This document shows, one piece after another, positions 27,140 to 36,833 of a DNA stretch of 64,000 nt (positions within the stretch are counted from its first letter, which is position 1; each line of letters opens with the position of its first letter). This DNA is from Solirubrobacter sp963736505. GTDB taxonomy: Bacteria; Actinomycetota; Thermoleophilia; Solirubrobacterales; Solirubrobacteraceae. The DNA lies in assembly GCA_963736505.1 (NCBI GenBank), contig CAVTOZ010000001.1:744001-808000 (forward strand), read 5' to 3'. Made by a program: the position numbers and the translations under genes. The notes below the pieces were generated by a model. That model was not told the DNA's origin. It worked only from the letters and a program-made list of their open reading frames with translations, and made no database searches.

Positions 27140-28063
27140 TCAAACGAGCGACTCAGCGCCCGCGACGACTTCCATGATCTCCTGGGTGATCGCGGCCTGG
27201 CGCTCGCGATTGAACTCCAGGGTGAGGTCCTTGATGATGTCCCCCGCGTTCTCGGACGCGTTGCGCATGGCGGTCATGCGCGCCCCGTGCTCGGACGCCG
27301 TGGACTCCAGCAGCGCGCGGTAGATCGAGATCTCCACGTAGGCCGGGATCAGCCGCTCGAGGATCTCCTCGGGGTCGGGCTCGTACTCGACCAGCGCGTG
27401 CTTGCCCGACTCGTCGTGATCCTCGTCGCCGGCCGCGCGGCCGCCGAGCGTGTCCTCGTCGGCGTCCTCGAGGATCGTCGCGTGCTGCAGCGGCAGCAGC
27501 GTCTCGCGCGTGACCTCCTGGGTCAGCGGCGACACGTAGCGGTTGTAGATGATCTCCACGCGATCGACCTCGCCGTCCACGTAGGCGGCCATCAGGTCGG
27601 ACGCGATGTCGCGCGCGTTGGCGTACGCCGGGCGGTCGGTGAAGCCCGTGTAGGTGCCCTTGGCCTCGCGCCCGCGGAACGTCAGCGACGACACGCCGCG
27701 GCGCCCGGAGGCGTACCAGACCGTGCTCTTGCCGTCGTTCTCGAACTGCACGCCGGCGCGGATGCCGGCACGCACGATCTGCGAGTTGAACGCGCCCGCG
27801 AGGCCGCGGTCGCCCGTCACCAGCAGCAGCGCGACCGTGTCCTCGGAGTCGTGCTCGTTGAGGATCGGCAGGTTCGGCACGTTGCCGGCCGCCTCGGCGG
27901 CCTGGCGCGTCATCCGGCGGATCGCTCCCGCGTAGGGCCGCAGCGCCTCGATGCGCTGCTCGGCCCGGCGCAGGCGCGCGGCGGCGACCATCTCCATCGC
28001 GCGCGTGATCTTCTGGATGTTCTTGACCGAGGAGATCCGGTTCTTGACGTCCTTGAGCGCCAT
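27140..28063 (-). CDS. atpG: ATP synthase gamma subunit
   Basis: This 307-residue rotor shaft has conserved N-terminal (KNRISSVKNIQKITRAMEMV) and C-terminal (ARMTAMRNASENAGDIIKDL) coiled-coil helices. An acidic insertion near residues 198-225 (DADEDTLGGRAAGDEDHDES) makes it somewhat longer than E. coli gamma. Actinobacterial gamma subunits are known to carry extra loops that damp ATP hydrolysis; whether this insertion does so is a guess. The gene is 9 bp downstream of atpA. Confidence 0.98.
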   Translation of the reverse strand: MALKDVKNRISSVKNIQKITRAMEMVAAARLRRAEQRIEALRPYAGAIRRMTRQAAEAAGNVPNLPILNEHDSEDTVALLLVTGDRGLAGAFNSQIVRAGIRAGVQFENDGKSTVWYASGRRGVSSLTFRGREAKGTYTGFTDRPAYANARDIASDLMAAYVDGEVDRVEIIYNRYVSPLTQEVTRETLLPLQHATILEDADEDTLGGRAAGDEDHDESGKHALVEYEPDPEEILERLIPAYVEISIYRALLESTASEHGARMTAMRNASENAGDIIKDLTLEFNRERQAAITQEIMEVVAGAESLV

Positions 28064-28072
28064 GGCGCGTCG

Positions 28073-29710
<1,638 letters not shown>

Positions 29711-29768
29711 GAATTTCCTTTCGCCCTGCGATCAGCGCAAGCGCGGATCTTCGGGCGACGTTACCTTT

Positions 29769-30299
29769 CTAGGCTCGCGCGACTTGCTTGCGCAGTTGTT
29801 CGAGTCGGTTACGGATGGAGGCGTCGAGGACGGAGTTGCCGACGCGCACGACGATGCCGCCGAGGATCTCGGGGTCGACCTCGGAGGCGAAGTCGACCTT
29901 GCGGCCGGTCTGCTCGGCGATGCGGTCGCGCAGCTGGTCGACGGTGGCCTTGTCGAGCTCGACCGCCGACGTCACGCGGACGGGCAGGAGCTGGTTCTCC
30001 TGCTCCCACAGCTCGTCGTACGAGCGGCGCACGCGGAACACGACCGGCGTGCGGTGGTTCTCGATCAGCAGCTTGAGGAAGTTGACGAAGATCTCGTCGG
30101 CGCCTGTGACCGCGCGGTCGAGCCCGTCCTCCTTCTCCGCCGTGGAGAAGTAGGGCGAGAAGAAGAACACCTGCAGCTCGCGGGTCTGCTCGAGCGCGTC
30201 GGCGAACTCCCCCAGCTGCTCGCGGATGAGGTCGAGCTTGTCGTGCTCCTTGGCGACCTCGAACAGCGAGCGGGCGTAGACCGCGGCGATCTCCTCCAT
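29769..30299 (-). CDS. atpH: ATP synthase delta subunit
   Basis: This 176-residue peripheral-stalk protein connects F1 to subunit b. It shows the OSCP/delta N-terminal helical domain (EEIAAVYARSLFEVAKEHDKL) and the C-terminal motif GRKVDFASEVDPEILGGIVV. Here it is a separate gene, unlike the b-delta fusion of mycobacteria. Three bases separate it from atpF. Confidence 0.97.
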   Translation of the reverse strand: MEEIAAVYARSLFEVAKEHDKLDLIREQLGEFADALEQTRELQVFFFSPYFSTAEKEDGLDRAVTGADEIFVNFLKLLIENHRTPVVFRVRRSYDELWEQENQLLPVRVTSAVELDKATVDQLRDRIAEQTGRKVDFASEVDPEILGGIVVRVGNSVLDASIRNRLEQLRKQVARA

Positions 30300-30302
30300 C
30301 GC

Positions 30303-30845
30303 CTAGCTGCGCTCCTCGTGGGCGAGGGAGGCGAAGTCGAGCTCCGCGAGCGCCTCCTCGACGAGCCGCTTCTGGTCGGCGGAGTCGAGCGACTTGCGCG
30401 TGACCTTCTCGGTCGCGAGCACGGTGAGGTCGGCGACCTCGGCGCGGATCTGCTGGATCGCGCGGCGCGTCTCGGTCTCGATGTCGCGCCGGGTCTGCTC
30501 CATCATCTCCTCGCGCTTGGCGCGCCCCTCGGCGATGATCTCCGACTCGGCGGTCTCGGCCGTGCGGCGGGCACGGGCGACGATCTCGTCGGCCTGGCCG
30601 CGCGCGTCGGCGAGCCGCTCGCGGTACTCGCGCAGGAGCTCGTCGGCCTCCTGGCGCACCTTGGCGGCGTGGTCGATGGAGTCCTCGATCGCGCGCTGGC
30701 GCTTGTCCAGCGCCTCCGCGATGCGCGGGAACGCGACCTTCCAGAGGATGATCATCGTGAGGCCGAAGATGATCAGCGTCCAGATCATCACGCCCACGAC
30801 GGGGCTGACGAGCTGGTTGCCGCCTGCTGCAAGCAGTGGGGACAT
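30303..30845 (-). CDS. atpF: ATP synthase b subunit
   Basis: This 180-residue protein has one N-terminal membrane helix (VGVMIWTLIIFGLTMIILW) followed by a long charged helix (about residues 45-165, many Arg/Glu/Ala) forming the peripheral stalk. Its length is slightly above the usual 156-170. It lies between atpE and atpH, 4 bp from atpE and 3 bp from atpH. Confidence 0.97.
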   Translation of the reverse strand: MSPLLAAGGNQLVSPVVGVMIWTLIIFGLTMIILWKVAFPRIAEALDKRQRAIEDSIDHAAKVRQEADELLREYRERLADARGQADEIVARARRTAETAESEIIAEGRAKREEMMEQTRRDIETETRRAIQQIRAEVADLTVLATEKVTRKSLDSADQKRLVEEALAELDFASLAHEERS

Positions 30846-30849
30846 CTGC

Positions 30850-31125
30850 CTAGAGGAAGAAGGCGATGAGGCCCGCCACCAGGCCGTAGAAGAAGCACGC
30901 CTCGGTGAGGGCGAACCCGAGCCACTGGATCGACGTGATCTCGTCGCGCATCTCGGGCTGGCGGGTCACCGACTCGATGACCTTGCCGAAGATGATGCCG
31001 ATGCCGACGCCGGCGCCAACGGCACCAAGTCCGCCGCCCACGCCAAGAGCGATCGCGCGCCCGGCCTTCTGGCCGTCGTCGGCGGCGGCGAAGATGAAGT
31101 TCAGGAACAGAGTCGCAACGTGCAC
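30850..31125 (-). CDS. atpE: ATP synthase c subunit
   Basis: This 91-residue proteolipid of the rotor ring starts at GTG 31125, with GGAG eight bases upstream. It has two membrane helices joined by the polar loop VTRQPEMRDEI, the glycine motif GGGLGAVGAGVGIG in helix 1, and the ion-binding glutamate in ALTEACFFYGLVAG in helix 2. The ligand set looks proton-type, but ion choice is not certain. The N-terminus (MHVATLFLNFIFAAADDG) is longer than in E. coli. Confidence 0.96.
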   Translation of the reverse strand: MHVATLFLNFIFAAADDGQKAGRAIALGVGGGLGAVGAGVGIGIIFGKVIESVTRQPEMRDEITSIQWLGFALTEACFFYGLVAGLIAFFL

Positions 31126-31139
31126 TGGGGGGACTCCTT

Positions 31140-32030
31140 CTAGTGGGATTCGGCGACCGCGCCGCCGAGGTAGATCGCGGACAGGGTGGCGAAGATGAAC
31201 GCCTGCAGCGTGGCGACCAGGCCGACCTCGAAGAGGTAGAGGATCAGACCGAGCGGGAGCAGGAAGACGCCGATGCCGGCGAGCCCGAGCAGCACCGCCA
31301 GGCCTCCGGACATGAACAGGATGATCAGATGTCCGGCGAGCATGTTGGCGAACAGTCGTACGGAGAGCGAGATGATCCGCATGAAGTTCGACAGCAGCTC
31401 GAGCACGAAGATGAACCCGGCCATCACGCCGGTCACGCCGGCCGGGATGAGGCTCTTGAAGTAGCCGCCCACGCCCTTGGCGCGGATACCCTCGAACGTG
31501 TACGAGAAGAACACGATCAGCGACAGCACGAGCGGTACCGACACGTTGGCCGTCGCGGCGTAGATCGCGAACGTCGGGATCTCCAGCCCGAACAGCGAGA
31601 ACTTCTCGTGCGAGGTCGGCAGCGGGATGAAGCCGATCAGGTTCGAGAACCAGATGAACAGGAAGAGCGTCCCGATGAACGGGAACCACTTCGCGGCCAT
31701 CTTGTCGTCCATGTTGCCGCGCGTGATGTTGTCGCGCATCAGCGTGTAGAGCGTCTCGACGGCGGTCTGCACGCGGTTCGGACGCGACTGCATGCGGCGC
31801 GCGACGTGCACCATCGTGAAGCAGGTCAGCACCGACGCGAGGAAGAGGTAGAGGATCGCCTTGTTGATGTCCAGCGACCCCGGCAGGTTGACCCAGGTGT
31901 CGAGGTTGAACTCGTCCTGCGGCCTGAAGTCCTCGTTCTTACCGGCCGAGCCGAAGATGATGAACGCGAGCGCCGTCAGCAGCAGGTAGCCGAGAAACGA
32001 CGCGAGGACGATCTTCCTGGTCTTGCTCAT
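31140..32030 (-). CDS. atpB: ATP synthase a subunit
   Basis: This 296-residue membrane protein forms the proton half-channels. It shows the essential arginine in SLSVRLFANMLAGH and the final helices ending GLVATLQAFIFATLSAIYLG. ATG at 32030 overlaps the stop of the upstream small membrane protein (ATGA). The N-terminal helix and loop (FRPQDEFNLDTWVNLPG) precede the first conserved helix. Confidence 0.97.
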   Translation of the reverse strand: MSKTRKIVLASFLGYLLLTALAFIIFGSAGKNEDFRPQDEFNLDTWVNLPGSLDINKAILYLFLASVLTCFTMVHVARRMQSRPNRVQTAVETLYTLMRDNITRGNMDDKMAAKWFPFIGTLFLFIWFSNLIGFIPLPTSHEKFSLFGLEIPTFAIYAATANVSVPLVLSLIVFFSYTFEGIRAKGVGGYFKSLIPAGVTGVMAGFIFVLELLSNFMRIISLSVRLFANMLAGHLIILFMSGGLAVLLGLAGIGVFLLPLGLILYLFEVGLVATLQAFIFATLSAIYLGGAVAESH

Positions 32031-32425
32031 GAAGGTGGCGCGTTCCTCTCCATCGGGCGCAGCAGCAGAGTGGTGGTGAAGTAGACCGTGAAGACGACCA
32101 GGGCGAGCAGCGCGGCCATCAGGCCGTCCTCGCGCTCCCCTTCGAGGCCGACGAGCAGGATGGTAAGCCCGAGCAGCCACACGCGCCCCATCAGGACGGC
32201 GAAACCGATGCCCACCTGGGCGCGCGGGTCCTTGTTGGCGCGTGCCCACCGCTCCACGACCACGCCGATGACGCGGCCGACGATCCAGGCGGCGCCGCCG
32301 GCGAGGTACCCGAGCGCCGGTCCGCCCATCAGCAGCACGAACGGCGCCGCGAGCACGACGATCAGCACGTCCAGGTAGCGGACGGCGATCAGGGGATCGG
32401 AAGTGGGCATCGCAGCAGAGCTCAT
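32027..32425 (-). CDS. Membrane protein in the atpI position
   Basis: This 132-residue protein has four hydrophobic stretches: LIVVLAAPFVLLMGGPALGY, AAWIVGRVIGVVVE, VLMGRVWLLGLTILLVGL and LMAALLALVVFTVYFTTTLL. It lies at the head of the atp operon and overlaps atpB by four bases, where atpI normally stands. AtpI proteins help c-ring assembly or Mg2+ uptake. Sequence similarity to classical AtpI is not obvious, so the role is inferred from place and topology. ATG 32425 or 32410 are possible starts. Confidence 0.8.
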   Translation of the reverse strand: MSSAAMPTSDPLIAVRYLDVLIVVLAAPFVLLMGGPALGYLAGGAAWIVGRVIGVVVERWARANKDPRAQVGIGFAVLMGRVWLLGLTILLVGLEGEREDGLMAALLALVVFTVYFTTTLLLRPMERNAPPS

Positions 32426-32517
32426 CGCAGGCGGAAATGCCGTACCAGGCCATCCCCGCGCGGGTTCGCGCGGCGGGAGAGGGACGGAATTACTCCCCGG
32501 CCGGTGCGGCGCGGGCC

Positions 32518-32547
32518 ATAGTAGCGGCTTCTCGGACTTTGTAACAA
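32518..32547 (-). promoter_or_regulatory. Promoter of the atp operon
   Basis: On the minus strand TTGTTA (32547-32542), an 18-bp spacer and TACTAT (32523-32518) give a good sigma-70-like promoter about 90 bp upstream of the first atp-operon gene. The 240-bp gap also contains the promoter of the divergent osmC gene. Nothing else was recognised in it. Confidence 0.55.
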
Positions 32548-32665
32548 CTTTGTGACACCCGCCTCTAGCGGACGTCGGTGAGCGCCGAATGAGCGACGAC
32601 CTGACGACGCGTGCCAGAGGCTAGCCGTACAGTGGCGCGCACGTAGTCCGACCCCGGAGGTAGAC

Positions 32666-33097
32666 ATGCCGACTCGCATCGCCAGCGCCCACTGGGAAGG
32701 CGACTTCAAGCGCGGCGGTGGCACCGTCGCCGTGAGCTCGGGCCTGTTCTCAGGGCCCTACAACTTCAGCGGGCGCTTCGAGGATGGGACCGGCACGAAT
32801 CCCGAGGAGCTGCTCGGCGCCGCCCACGCCTCGTGCTTCGCGATGGCGCTCAGCGTCGGGCTCTCTCAGGCGGGCACGCCGCCGGAGTCGCTCGACGTCG
32901 AGGCGCACGTCACGGTCGCGCAGGTCGAAGGCGGCTTCGGGATCACCAAGATCGTGCTCGATCTCAAGGGCAAGGTGCCCGGCATCGACGCGGCGGCGTT
33001 CCAGGAGGCGGCCGAGGGCGCGAAGGCCGGCTGCCCGCTCTCGAAGGCGCTCGCCGCCGTGCCGGAGATCGACCTGAACGTGACGTTCGAGTCTTAG
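32666..33097 (+). CDS. OsmC-type peroxiredoxin
   Basis: This 143-residue protein has the OsmC fold with both redox cysteines in context: NPEELLGAAHASCFAMALS and AEGAKAGCPLSKALAAV. It reduces organic hydroperoxides in the cytoplasm, normally with lipoyl or thiol donors. Start ATG 32666 with GGAGG at 32656-32660. Divergent from the atp operon and overlapping the convergent lipoprotein gene by four bases. Confidence 0.95.
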   Translation: MPTRIASAHWEGDFKRGGGTVAVSSGLFSGPYNFSGRFEDGTGTNPEELLGAAHASCFAMALSVGLSQAGTPPESLDVEAHVTVAQVEGGFGITKIVLDLKGKVPGIDAAAFQEAAEGAKAGCPLSKALAAVPEIDLNVTFES

Positions 33098-33717
33098 AGC
33101 CCGAAGGCCTGGATCACCTTCGTGCGGTCGTTGCCGGGCATCGCCTGGGCGACCGCGCGGAGGATCCCCTGCATCGCCCGGTAGCCGTCCTTCGCGGACG
33201 CCTCGGGGGCGCGGCCGAACGCGGCGCGGAAGCGCGCGTCGAAGTCGGAGGGCACGTCCCCGGCGGGCGGCGCGCCGAGCGTCGGGCGCCCGGACGGGTT
33301 GGCGTGCGCGTCCTTCGCGAGCCCGAGGTCGCCGCCCGTCGCCACCTGCAGGATCCCCGCGGCGTTGAACAGCGGCACCGTGACCGGCGTCGCGTCGGTG
33401 ACCGCGGCGATGATCTGCGGGTCGTTGATCGCGCGCCGCGCGGCCGTGGCGGTCGCCTCGTCGGAGCCGTCGCCGGCGTCGAGCGCGCTGAAGTTGACCG
33501 ACAGCGGCCCGGCGCGCCCGCCCGCCTGCGAGAGCGCCAGCTTCTCGCCGTCGACGAGGTCGCGCGCGGCGCCGGACGGATCCTTGGCGATCGAGTAGAC
33601 GGTGACGGTGCGGCCGATCACCTTGCCGCCGCCCGAGATCCCCTCGTCCTTGCTCCCGCAGCCCGCGAGCGCGAGCGCGAGCAGCAGGGCTAGTGCGCCC
33701 GCAGCCGTACGAGCCAT
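33094..33717 (-). CDS. Short periplasmic-binding-protein-like lipoprotein
   Basis: This 207-residue protein has a lipobox signal (LALLLALALAGCGS). The next part (VIGRTVTVYSIAKDPSGAAR, VDGEKLALSQAGG, AVTDATPVTVPLFNAAGILQ) resembles the start of type I branched-chain amino-acid binding proteins. The following part jumps to a C-terminal-like segment (FDARFRAAFGRAPEASAKDGY RAMQG). Full relatives are about twice as long, so the middle seems to have been lost; it could be a functional mini-protein or a remnant with an open frame. It overlaps the glycoside-hydrolase-like gene by 28 bp. Confidence 0.7.
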   Translation of the reverse strand: MARTAAGALALLLALALAGCGSKDEGISGGGKVIGRTVTVYSIAKDPSGAARDLVDGEKLALSQAGGRAGPLSVNFSALDAGDGSDEATATAARRAINDPQIIAAVTDATPVTVPLFNAAGILQVATGGDLGLAKDAHANPSGRPTLGAPPAGDVPSDFDARFRAAFGRAPEASAKDGYRAMQGILRAVAQAMPGNDRTKVIQAFGL

Positions 33718-34610
33718 CTGCGCAGCACGGAGTAGGCGGGGCGCGGGCGGTCGCGCGAGTCGACCAGCGCGGAGTCCCACGTCGGGTTCGGCGTCGTCGG
33801 CGGCGTCCAGTGGTAGAGGTAGACACGCCGCACGCGCTTGGACAGCTCGGCCAGCTTGAAGACCCAGTTCGTCGCGTCGGCGGCGTGCCGCGTCGAGCCG
33901 GCGAACTCGACCGTCGAGCCGTTCTCGCGCTTGACCAGCCCGCCGGTCTCGGTGAACCACACGTCGCCCTTGACCGCCTTCAGCAGCGTCTTCGTGCCGC
34001 GCGTGCGGAAGCGGTTGGCGTCGATGTAGTTGTGCAGGCCCCAGATCACGTTCGTCGTCCCCACCACATGGGCGAAGCGCCGCACCCAGCCGAGCATCTT
34101 CGACCCGTCCAGCACGTCCGCGGCCACGATCCGGCAGCCGGGGCAGTGGCGGCGGATCGTCAGGTAGAACGCGGCCGCGCGCTCCGGGTCGTTGCAGGTC
34201 GGCTGGCTGCAGTGGTTCGCCTCGTTCCAGGTCAGGTAGTCCTTGACCCAGGGGTAGCGGGCGCGGAAGGCGAGGAACTCGTGCCGGAACCTGGCCACGC
34301 TCGGCAGGTGATGCTCCTTGGACTCGATGCGCGAGTGCCCGAAGCCGAGCAGCACGCGGGCGCCGGCGGCGTGCGCCGCCGTCATGTAGGCGTCGAGGTC
34401 GGCGCGCTGCCACGAGGAGTGCAGGGCATCGTATGACGCGATCACGCGCACGTCGCGCAGCCCGAGGACGCGCCACTGCAGGTCGCCGAACATCTCCGGG
34501 TTCTGCTCGCCGATGCCGACCAGCGGCGGCGTCGCCACGGCGTGCGCGGGAGCAGCGAGGACCGCCGCCGCCATCAGCGCGGCGCACAGGATCGCGAGCT
34601 TGGAGGTCAA
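33690..34610 (-). CDS. Secreted clan GH-A glycoside hydrolase-like protein
   Basis: This 306-residue protein starts at TTG 34610, which overlaps the cupin stop (TTGA). The signal peptide is TSKLAILCAALMAAAVLAAP with cleavage near AHA. It has a TIM-barrel-like sequence with the paired acid motifs of clan A: YLTWNEANHCSQ (Glu130, acid/base) and VWFTETGGL (Glu221, nucleophile). GH39/GH5-type exo-glycosidases look closest; the substrate is unknown. Small for the clan, so it may be single-domain. Its neighbours are a cupin and a lipoprotein. Confidence 0.8.
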   Translation of the reverse strand: MTSKLAILCAALMAAAVLAAPAHAVATPPLVGIGEQNPEMFGDLQWRVLGLRDVRVIASYDALHSSWQRADLDAYMTAAHAAGARVLLGFGHSRIESKEHHLPSVARFRHEFLAFRARYPWVKDYLTWNEANHCSQPTCNDPERAAAFYLTIRRHCPGCRIVAADVLDGSKMLGWVRRFAHVVGTTNVIWGLHNYIDANRFRTRGTKTLLKAVKGDVWFTETGGLVKRENGSTVEFAGSTRHAADATNWVFKLAELSKRVRRVYLYHWTPPTTPNPTWDSALVDSRDRPRPAYSVLRRWLVRLRAH

Positions 34611-35014
34611 GGCTCGAGCAGGACGGTGTCCGCGTCGGAGTAGGCAGGGGCGCAGCAGCACATGAGGACCAGCGGCTCCTCGCCTGTGTTCCACAACTTG
34701 TGCGCGGTCCCTGGTGCGATCACGACGACGTCGCCCGCGCGCACCGGTCCTTCGTCCCCGCCCAGCCGCAGCCGGCCGGCTCCGGCGGTGAAGAGGTAGA
34801 TCTCCTCCGAGACGCGATGCAGGTGCTCGACCGTCTCGCCGCCGGGCGGCACGGACGCCTCGGCGAGCGACTGGTTGACGGCGTTGCCCGACGGGATCCC
34901 GGCGAGCTCGCGGATCGACGAGCCGTCGGCGGTGATGAACGACTGGCGGTCTTCGAGGCGGACGGTCTCCACGGCGCGGAGACGATACCGAGGGTTGATG
35001 GCCGCCCGTCGCAT
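34607..35014 (-). CDS. Cupin-domain protein
   Basis: This protein of up to 135 residues has the two cupin motifs: GETVEHLHRVSEEIYLFTAGAG (read in parts; His, His, Glu ligands) and PGTAHKLWNTGEEP (last His). It probably binds one metal; activity unknown. ATG 35014 lies inside a palindromic repeat (35011-35031), so the 14 residues before an in-frame GTG at 34972 may come from the repeat. The GTG (residue 15) may be the original start. Its stop overlaps the downstream gene. Confidence 0.85.
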   Translation of the reverse strand: MRRAAINPRYRLRAVETVRLEDRQSFITADGSSIRELAGIPSGNAVNQSLAEASVPPGGETVEHLHRVSEEIYLFTAGAGRLRLGGDEGPVRAGDVVVIAPGTAHKLWNTGEEPLVLMCCCAPAYSDADTVLLEP

Positions 35015-35082
35015 CGCCCAGGAGGCGATGCTTGGAGAGTTCGACCGGCGCCGTTGAAGGCGCCGGTCGCGGGTGAACTCGC
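35011..35082. repeat. Double-hairpin intergenic repeat, sub-family I, copy 3
   Basis: Hairpin 1 is GCATCGCC (35011-35018), loop CAGGA, GGCGATGC (35024-35031). Hairpin 2 has outer arms GAGTTC (35037-35042) and GAACTC (35075-35080) with inner arms GACCGGCGCC (35043-35052) and GGCGCCGGTC (35059-35068). It separates the small gene ending at 35090 from the cupin gene and includes the cupin's first ATG. Confidence 0.8.
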
Positions 35083-35089
35083 GGGCTTC

Positions 35090-35284
35090 TTAGACGACTG
35101 CCCTTCGCGCCATCTCGCGGTCGAGACGGCGGGCGAGGCGGCCCGTGACGTACGCCGCCCGGCCGCGCAACGGCGGCCCGGGCGGTTCCTGCGGTCGCCG
35201 TGGGGGTACCGCACGGCGGGTGCTGCGGACGTCGCGCTCAGCGGCGGTGACGCTGGCGAGCACGGCGTGGTTGAGCGAATGCAT
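35090..35284 (-). CDS. Small basic protein of unknown function (64 residues)
   Basis: Starts at ATG 35284 with GGAG eight bases upstream; an in-frame ATG at 35299 is less well placed. The product begins MHSLNHAVLASVTAAERDVR and ends with a basic helix (GRLARRLDREMARRAVV), with a proline/arginine-rich centre. No signal peptide, membrane segment or known domain. The stop abuts a palindromic repeat, as do other real genes here, and a strongly structured leader lies upstream. No function assigned. Confidence 0.55.
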   Translation of the reverse strand: MHSLNHAVLASVTAAERDVRSTRRAVPPRRPQEPPGPPLRGRAAYVTGRLARRLDREMARRAVV

Positions 35285-35314
35285 GGTTATGGCTCCCATA
35301 GGGGTTGGATGGAA

Positions 35315-35460
35315 GCCGCCCGCGCTTCGATCGCGAGGAGACTGGAGTCACGGGCGGCAGTGGGCTGCCCGCGACGGAGGAACGACTAGCGCGCGAGCAG
35401 GGAGATGACCGGCGTAAACCGATCCGCGTGCGAGTAAATGGTCATCAAAGCCCTGCTCAC
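35315..35460 (-). ncRNA. Structured 5' leader or small RNA upstream of the 64-residue gene
   Basis: Two strong foldings are visible. GAGCAGGG (35395-35402) pairs with CCCTGCTC (35451-35458) and continues with GATGACC (35404-35410)/GGTCATC (35440-35446). GCCGCCCG (35315-35322) pairs with CGGGCGGC (35351-35358). The first is a 15-bp stem with a small internal loop and a 29-nt apical loop of lower GC. It matches no riboswitch consensus I can recognise. It could be a cis-regulatory leader of the downstream small gene or a separate RNA. Confidence 0.4.
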
Positions 35461-35549
35461 CTCCCTGGCCTGCCGCTTGGGTCGAAGGAAGGTACCAGCG
35501 GCCCCGGCGCCCGCGCTAGTGCGGTTAACCGCACATGGGTTCGAGTCTG
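35461..35549. other. Gap with perfect palindrome and tRNA-like 3' half
   Basis: GTGCGGTTAACCGCAC (35519-35534) is a perfect 16-bp palindrome. Together with the following GGTTCGAGTC it looks like the anticodon and T-loop parts of a tRNA(Asn), but the variable region is shortened, the T stem does not pair and no 5' half is present. Possibly a tRNA remnant or an operator downstream of the transferase gene. Confidence 0.3.
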
Positions 35550-36707
35550 TCAGGACAACGACGAGAACTCGCCGGTCTCGAGCTCCTTGCGCACGCGCTC
35601 GTCGATCTCGAACTCCGACGTGTCGGGATCGCTGCGGCGCAGCTGCCACGCGCGCAGGCGGCGCAGCTTGAGGATCTCCAGCACCCACACGAGGTAGACG
35701 CTCGCCGCCAGCGCCAGCGCCAGCAGCGCCGCCATCAGCACCGCCCAGCCGGCGTTGAGGTCGCCGTTGCTCTGCGAGTACGGGATGAAGCGCAGCGCGA
35801 CGGCGTCGGCGGCCATGATCAGCGTCCAGGCGTACAGGTAGAGCACCGTCCGCCGCTGCGAGAAGCCGATCCGGTAGAAGCGGTGGTGGAAGTGATTGGA
35901 GTCGCCGCGGTAGATCGGGCGGCGGTACTTGATCCGCTTGGCGACGACGAAGCCCGTGTCCAGGAACGGCACGGCGAGCACCACCAGCGGCCCCACGAGC
36001 GCGATCAAGGCGTTGGTCTTGAGCGAGCCCTCGACGATCACCGCGCCGAGCAGCAGCCCGAGCAGGTTCGAGCCGCAGTCGCCCATGAACACCGATGCGG
36101 GCGGGAAGTTGAAGACCAGGAAGCCGAGCGCGGCGCCGCACGTGATCGCGGCCAGCACGCCGGCGACGTCGCGCCCGAGGTCGAACGCGATGATCGAGAA
36201 CGCGACCGCCGAGATCGCGCAGACCCCCGCGGCGAGGCCGTCGACGCCGTCCGAGAAGTTGACGACGTTCATCAGCAGCACGAGGCCGAGCACCGTGATC
36301 GGATCGCCCAGGCCGCCCAGGTCGACGTGGCCGACGAACGGGAGCGTGAACGTGCTGACCTCGACGCCGGCCTCGACGAGCAGCAGCGCGGCCGCCGTCT
36401 GGCCGAGCAGCTTCAGCAGCGGGTGCAGGTCGATCGCGTCGTCGAGCGCGCCCACGGCGGTGATCAGCGCCGCGGCCTCGAGGATCCCGCGCGTGCGCTC
36501 GTCGTCGGGCAGGAACAGCAGCCCCGCGACCAGCGCGCCGCCGAAGATCGCCAGGCCGCCCAGCAGCGGCGTCGCCTCGCGCGCGAGGCCGCGCTCCTTG
36601 ACGTCGTCCACGGCGCCGACGAGGCGCGCCAGGCGCATCGCGAGCGGGGTCAGCAGCGCGGCCACGGCGAAGGCGACCAGCCCGGCGAAGACCGCTTTGC
36701 TCTCCAT
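35550..36707 (-). CDS. WecA/TagO-like undecaprenyl-phosphate sugar-1-phosphate transferase
   Basis: This 385-residue polytopic protein of the MraY/WecA family starts at ATG 36707. The first cytoplasmic loop has AREATPLLGGLAIFGGAL. The acidic sites VGALDDAIDLHPLLKLLGQ and MNVVNFSDGVDGLAAG are present, as are FPPASVFMGDCGSN and the C-terminal HIH-like motif RGDSNHFHHRFYRIG typical of WecA/TagO rather than MraY. It starts lipid-linked polymer synthesis on the inner face of the membrane, a natural partner of the LCP ligase and the ugd operon. Confidence 0.95.
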   Translation of the reverse strand: MESKAVFAGLVAFAVAALLTPLAMRLARLVGAVDDVKERGLAREATPLLGGLAIFGGALVAGLLFLPDDERTRGILEAAALITAVGALDDAIDLHPLLKLLGQTAAALLLVEAGVEVSTFTLPFVGHVDLGGLGDPITVLGLVLLMNVVNFSDGVDGLAAGVCAISAVAFSIIAFDLGRDVAGVLAAITCGAALGFLVFNFPPASVFMGDCGSNLLGLLLGAVIVEGSLKTNALIALVGPLVVLAVPFLDTGFVVAKRIKYRRPIYRGDSNHFHHRFYRIGFSQRRTVLYLYAWTLIMAADAVALRFIPYSQSNGDLNAGWAVLMAALLALALAASVYLVWVLEILKLRRLRAWQLRRSDPDTSEFEIDERVRKELETGEFSSLS

Positions 36708-36833
36708 GGCGAGACGGAAGGATCGCAGGGCGATGGGACGCCGCGACGTGCACGCGACGTTGCCGCGTCGTGAAACCGGATTGCGGTCGGCCGGTCTTGG
36801 GCAGTTAGTCCGCGACCCCGCTCCGGTCTGCGC

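Noticed and set aside
27141..27143. TTG at 27143 as the atpD start
   Set aside because: It would overlap the atpG stop and hide the AGGAG site, which is well spaced for ATG 27128.
35519..35550. A tRNA gene
   Set aside because: Only an anticodon-arm-like palindrome and a T-loop-like sequence exist. No acceptor stem, D arm or paired T stem was found, so it is kept only as a low-interest remnant.
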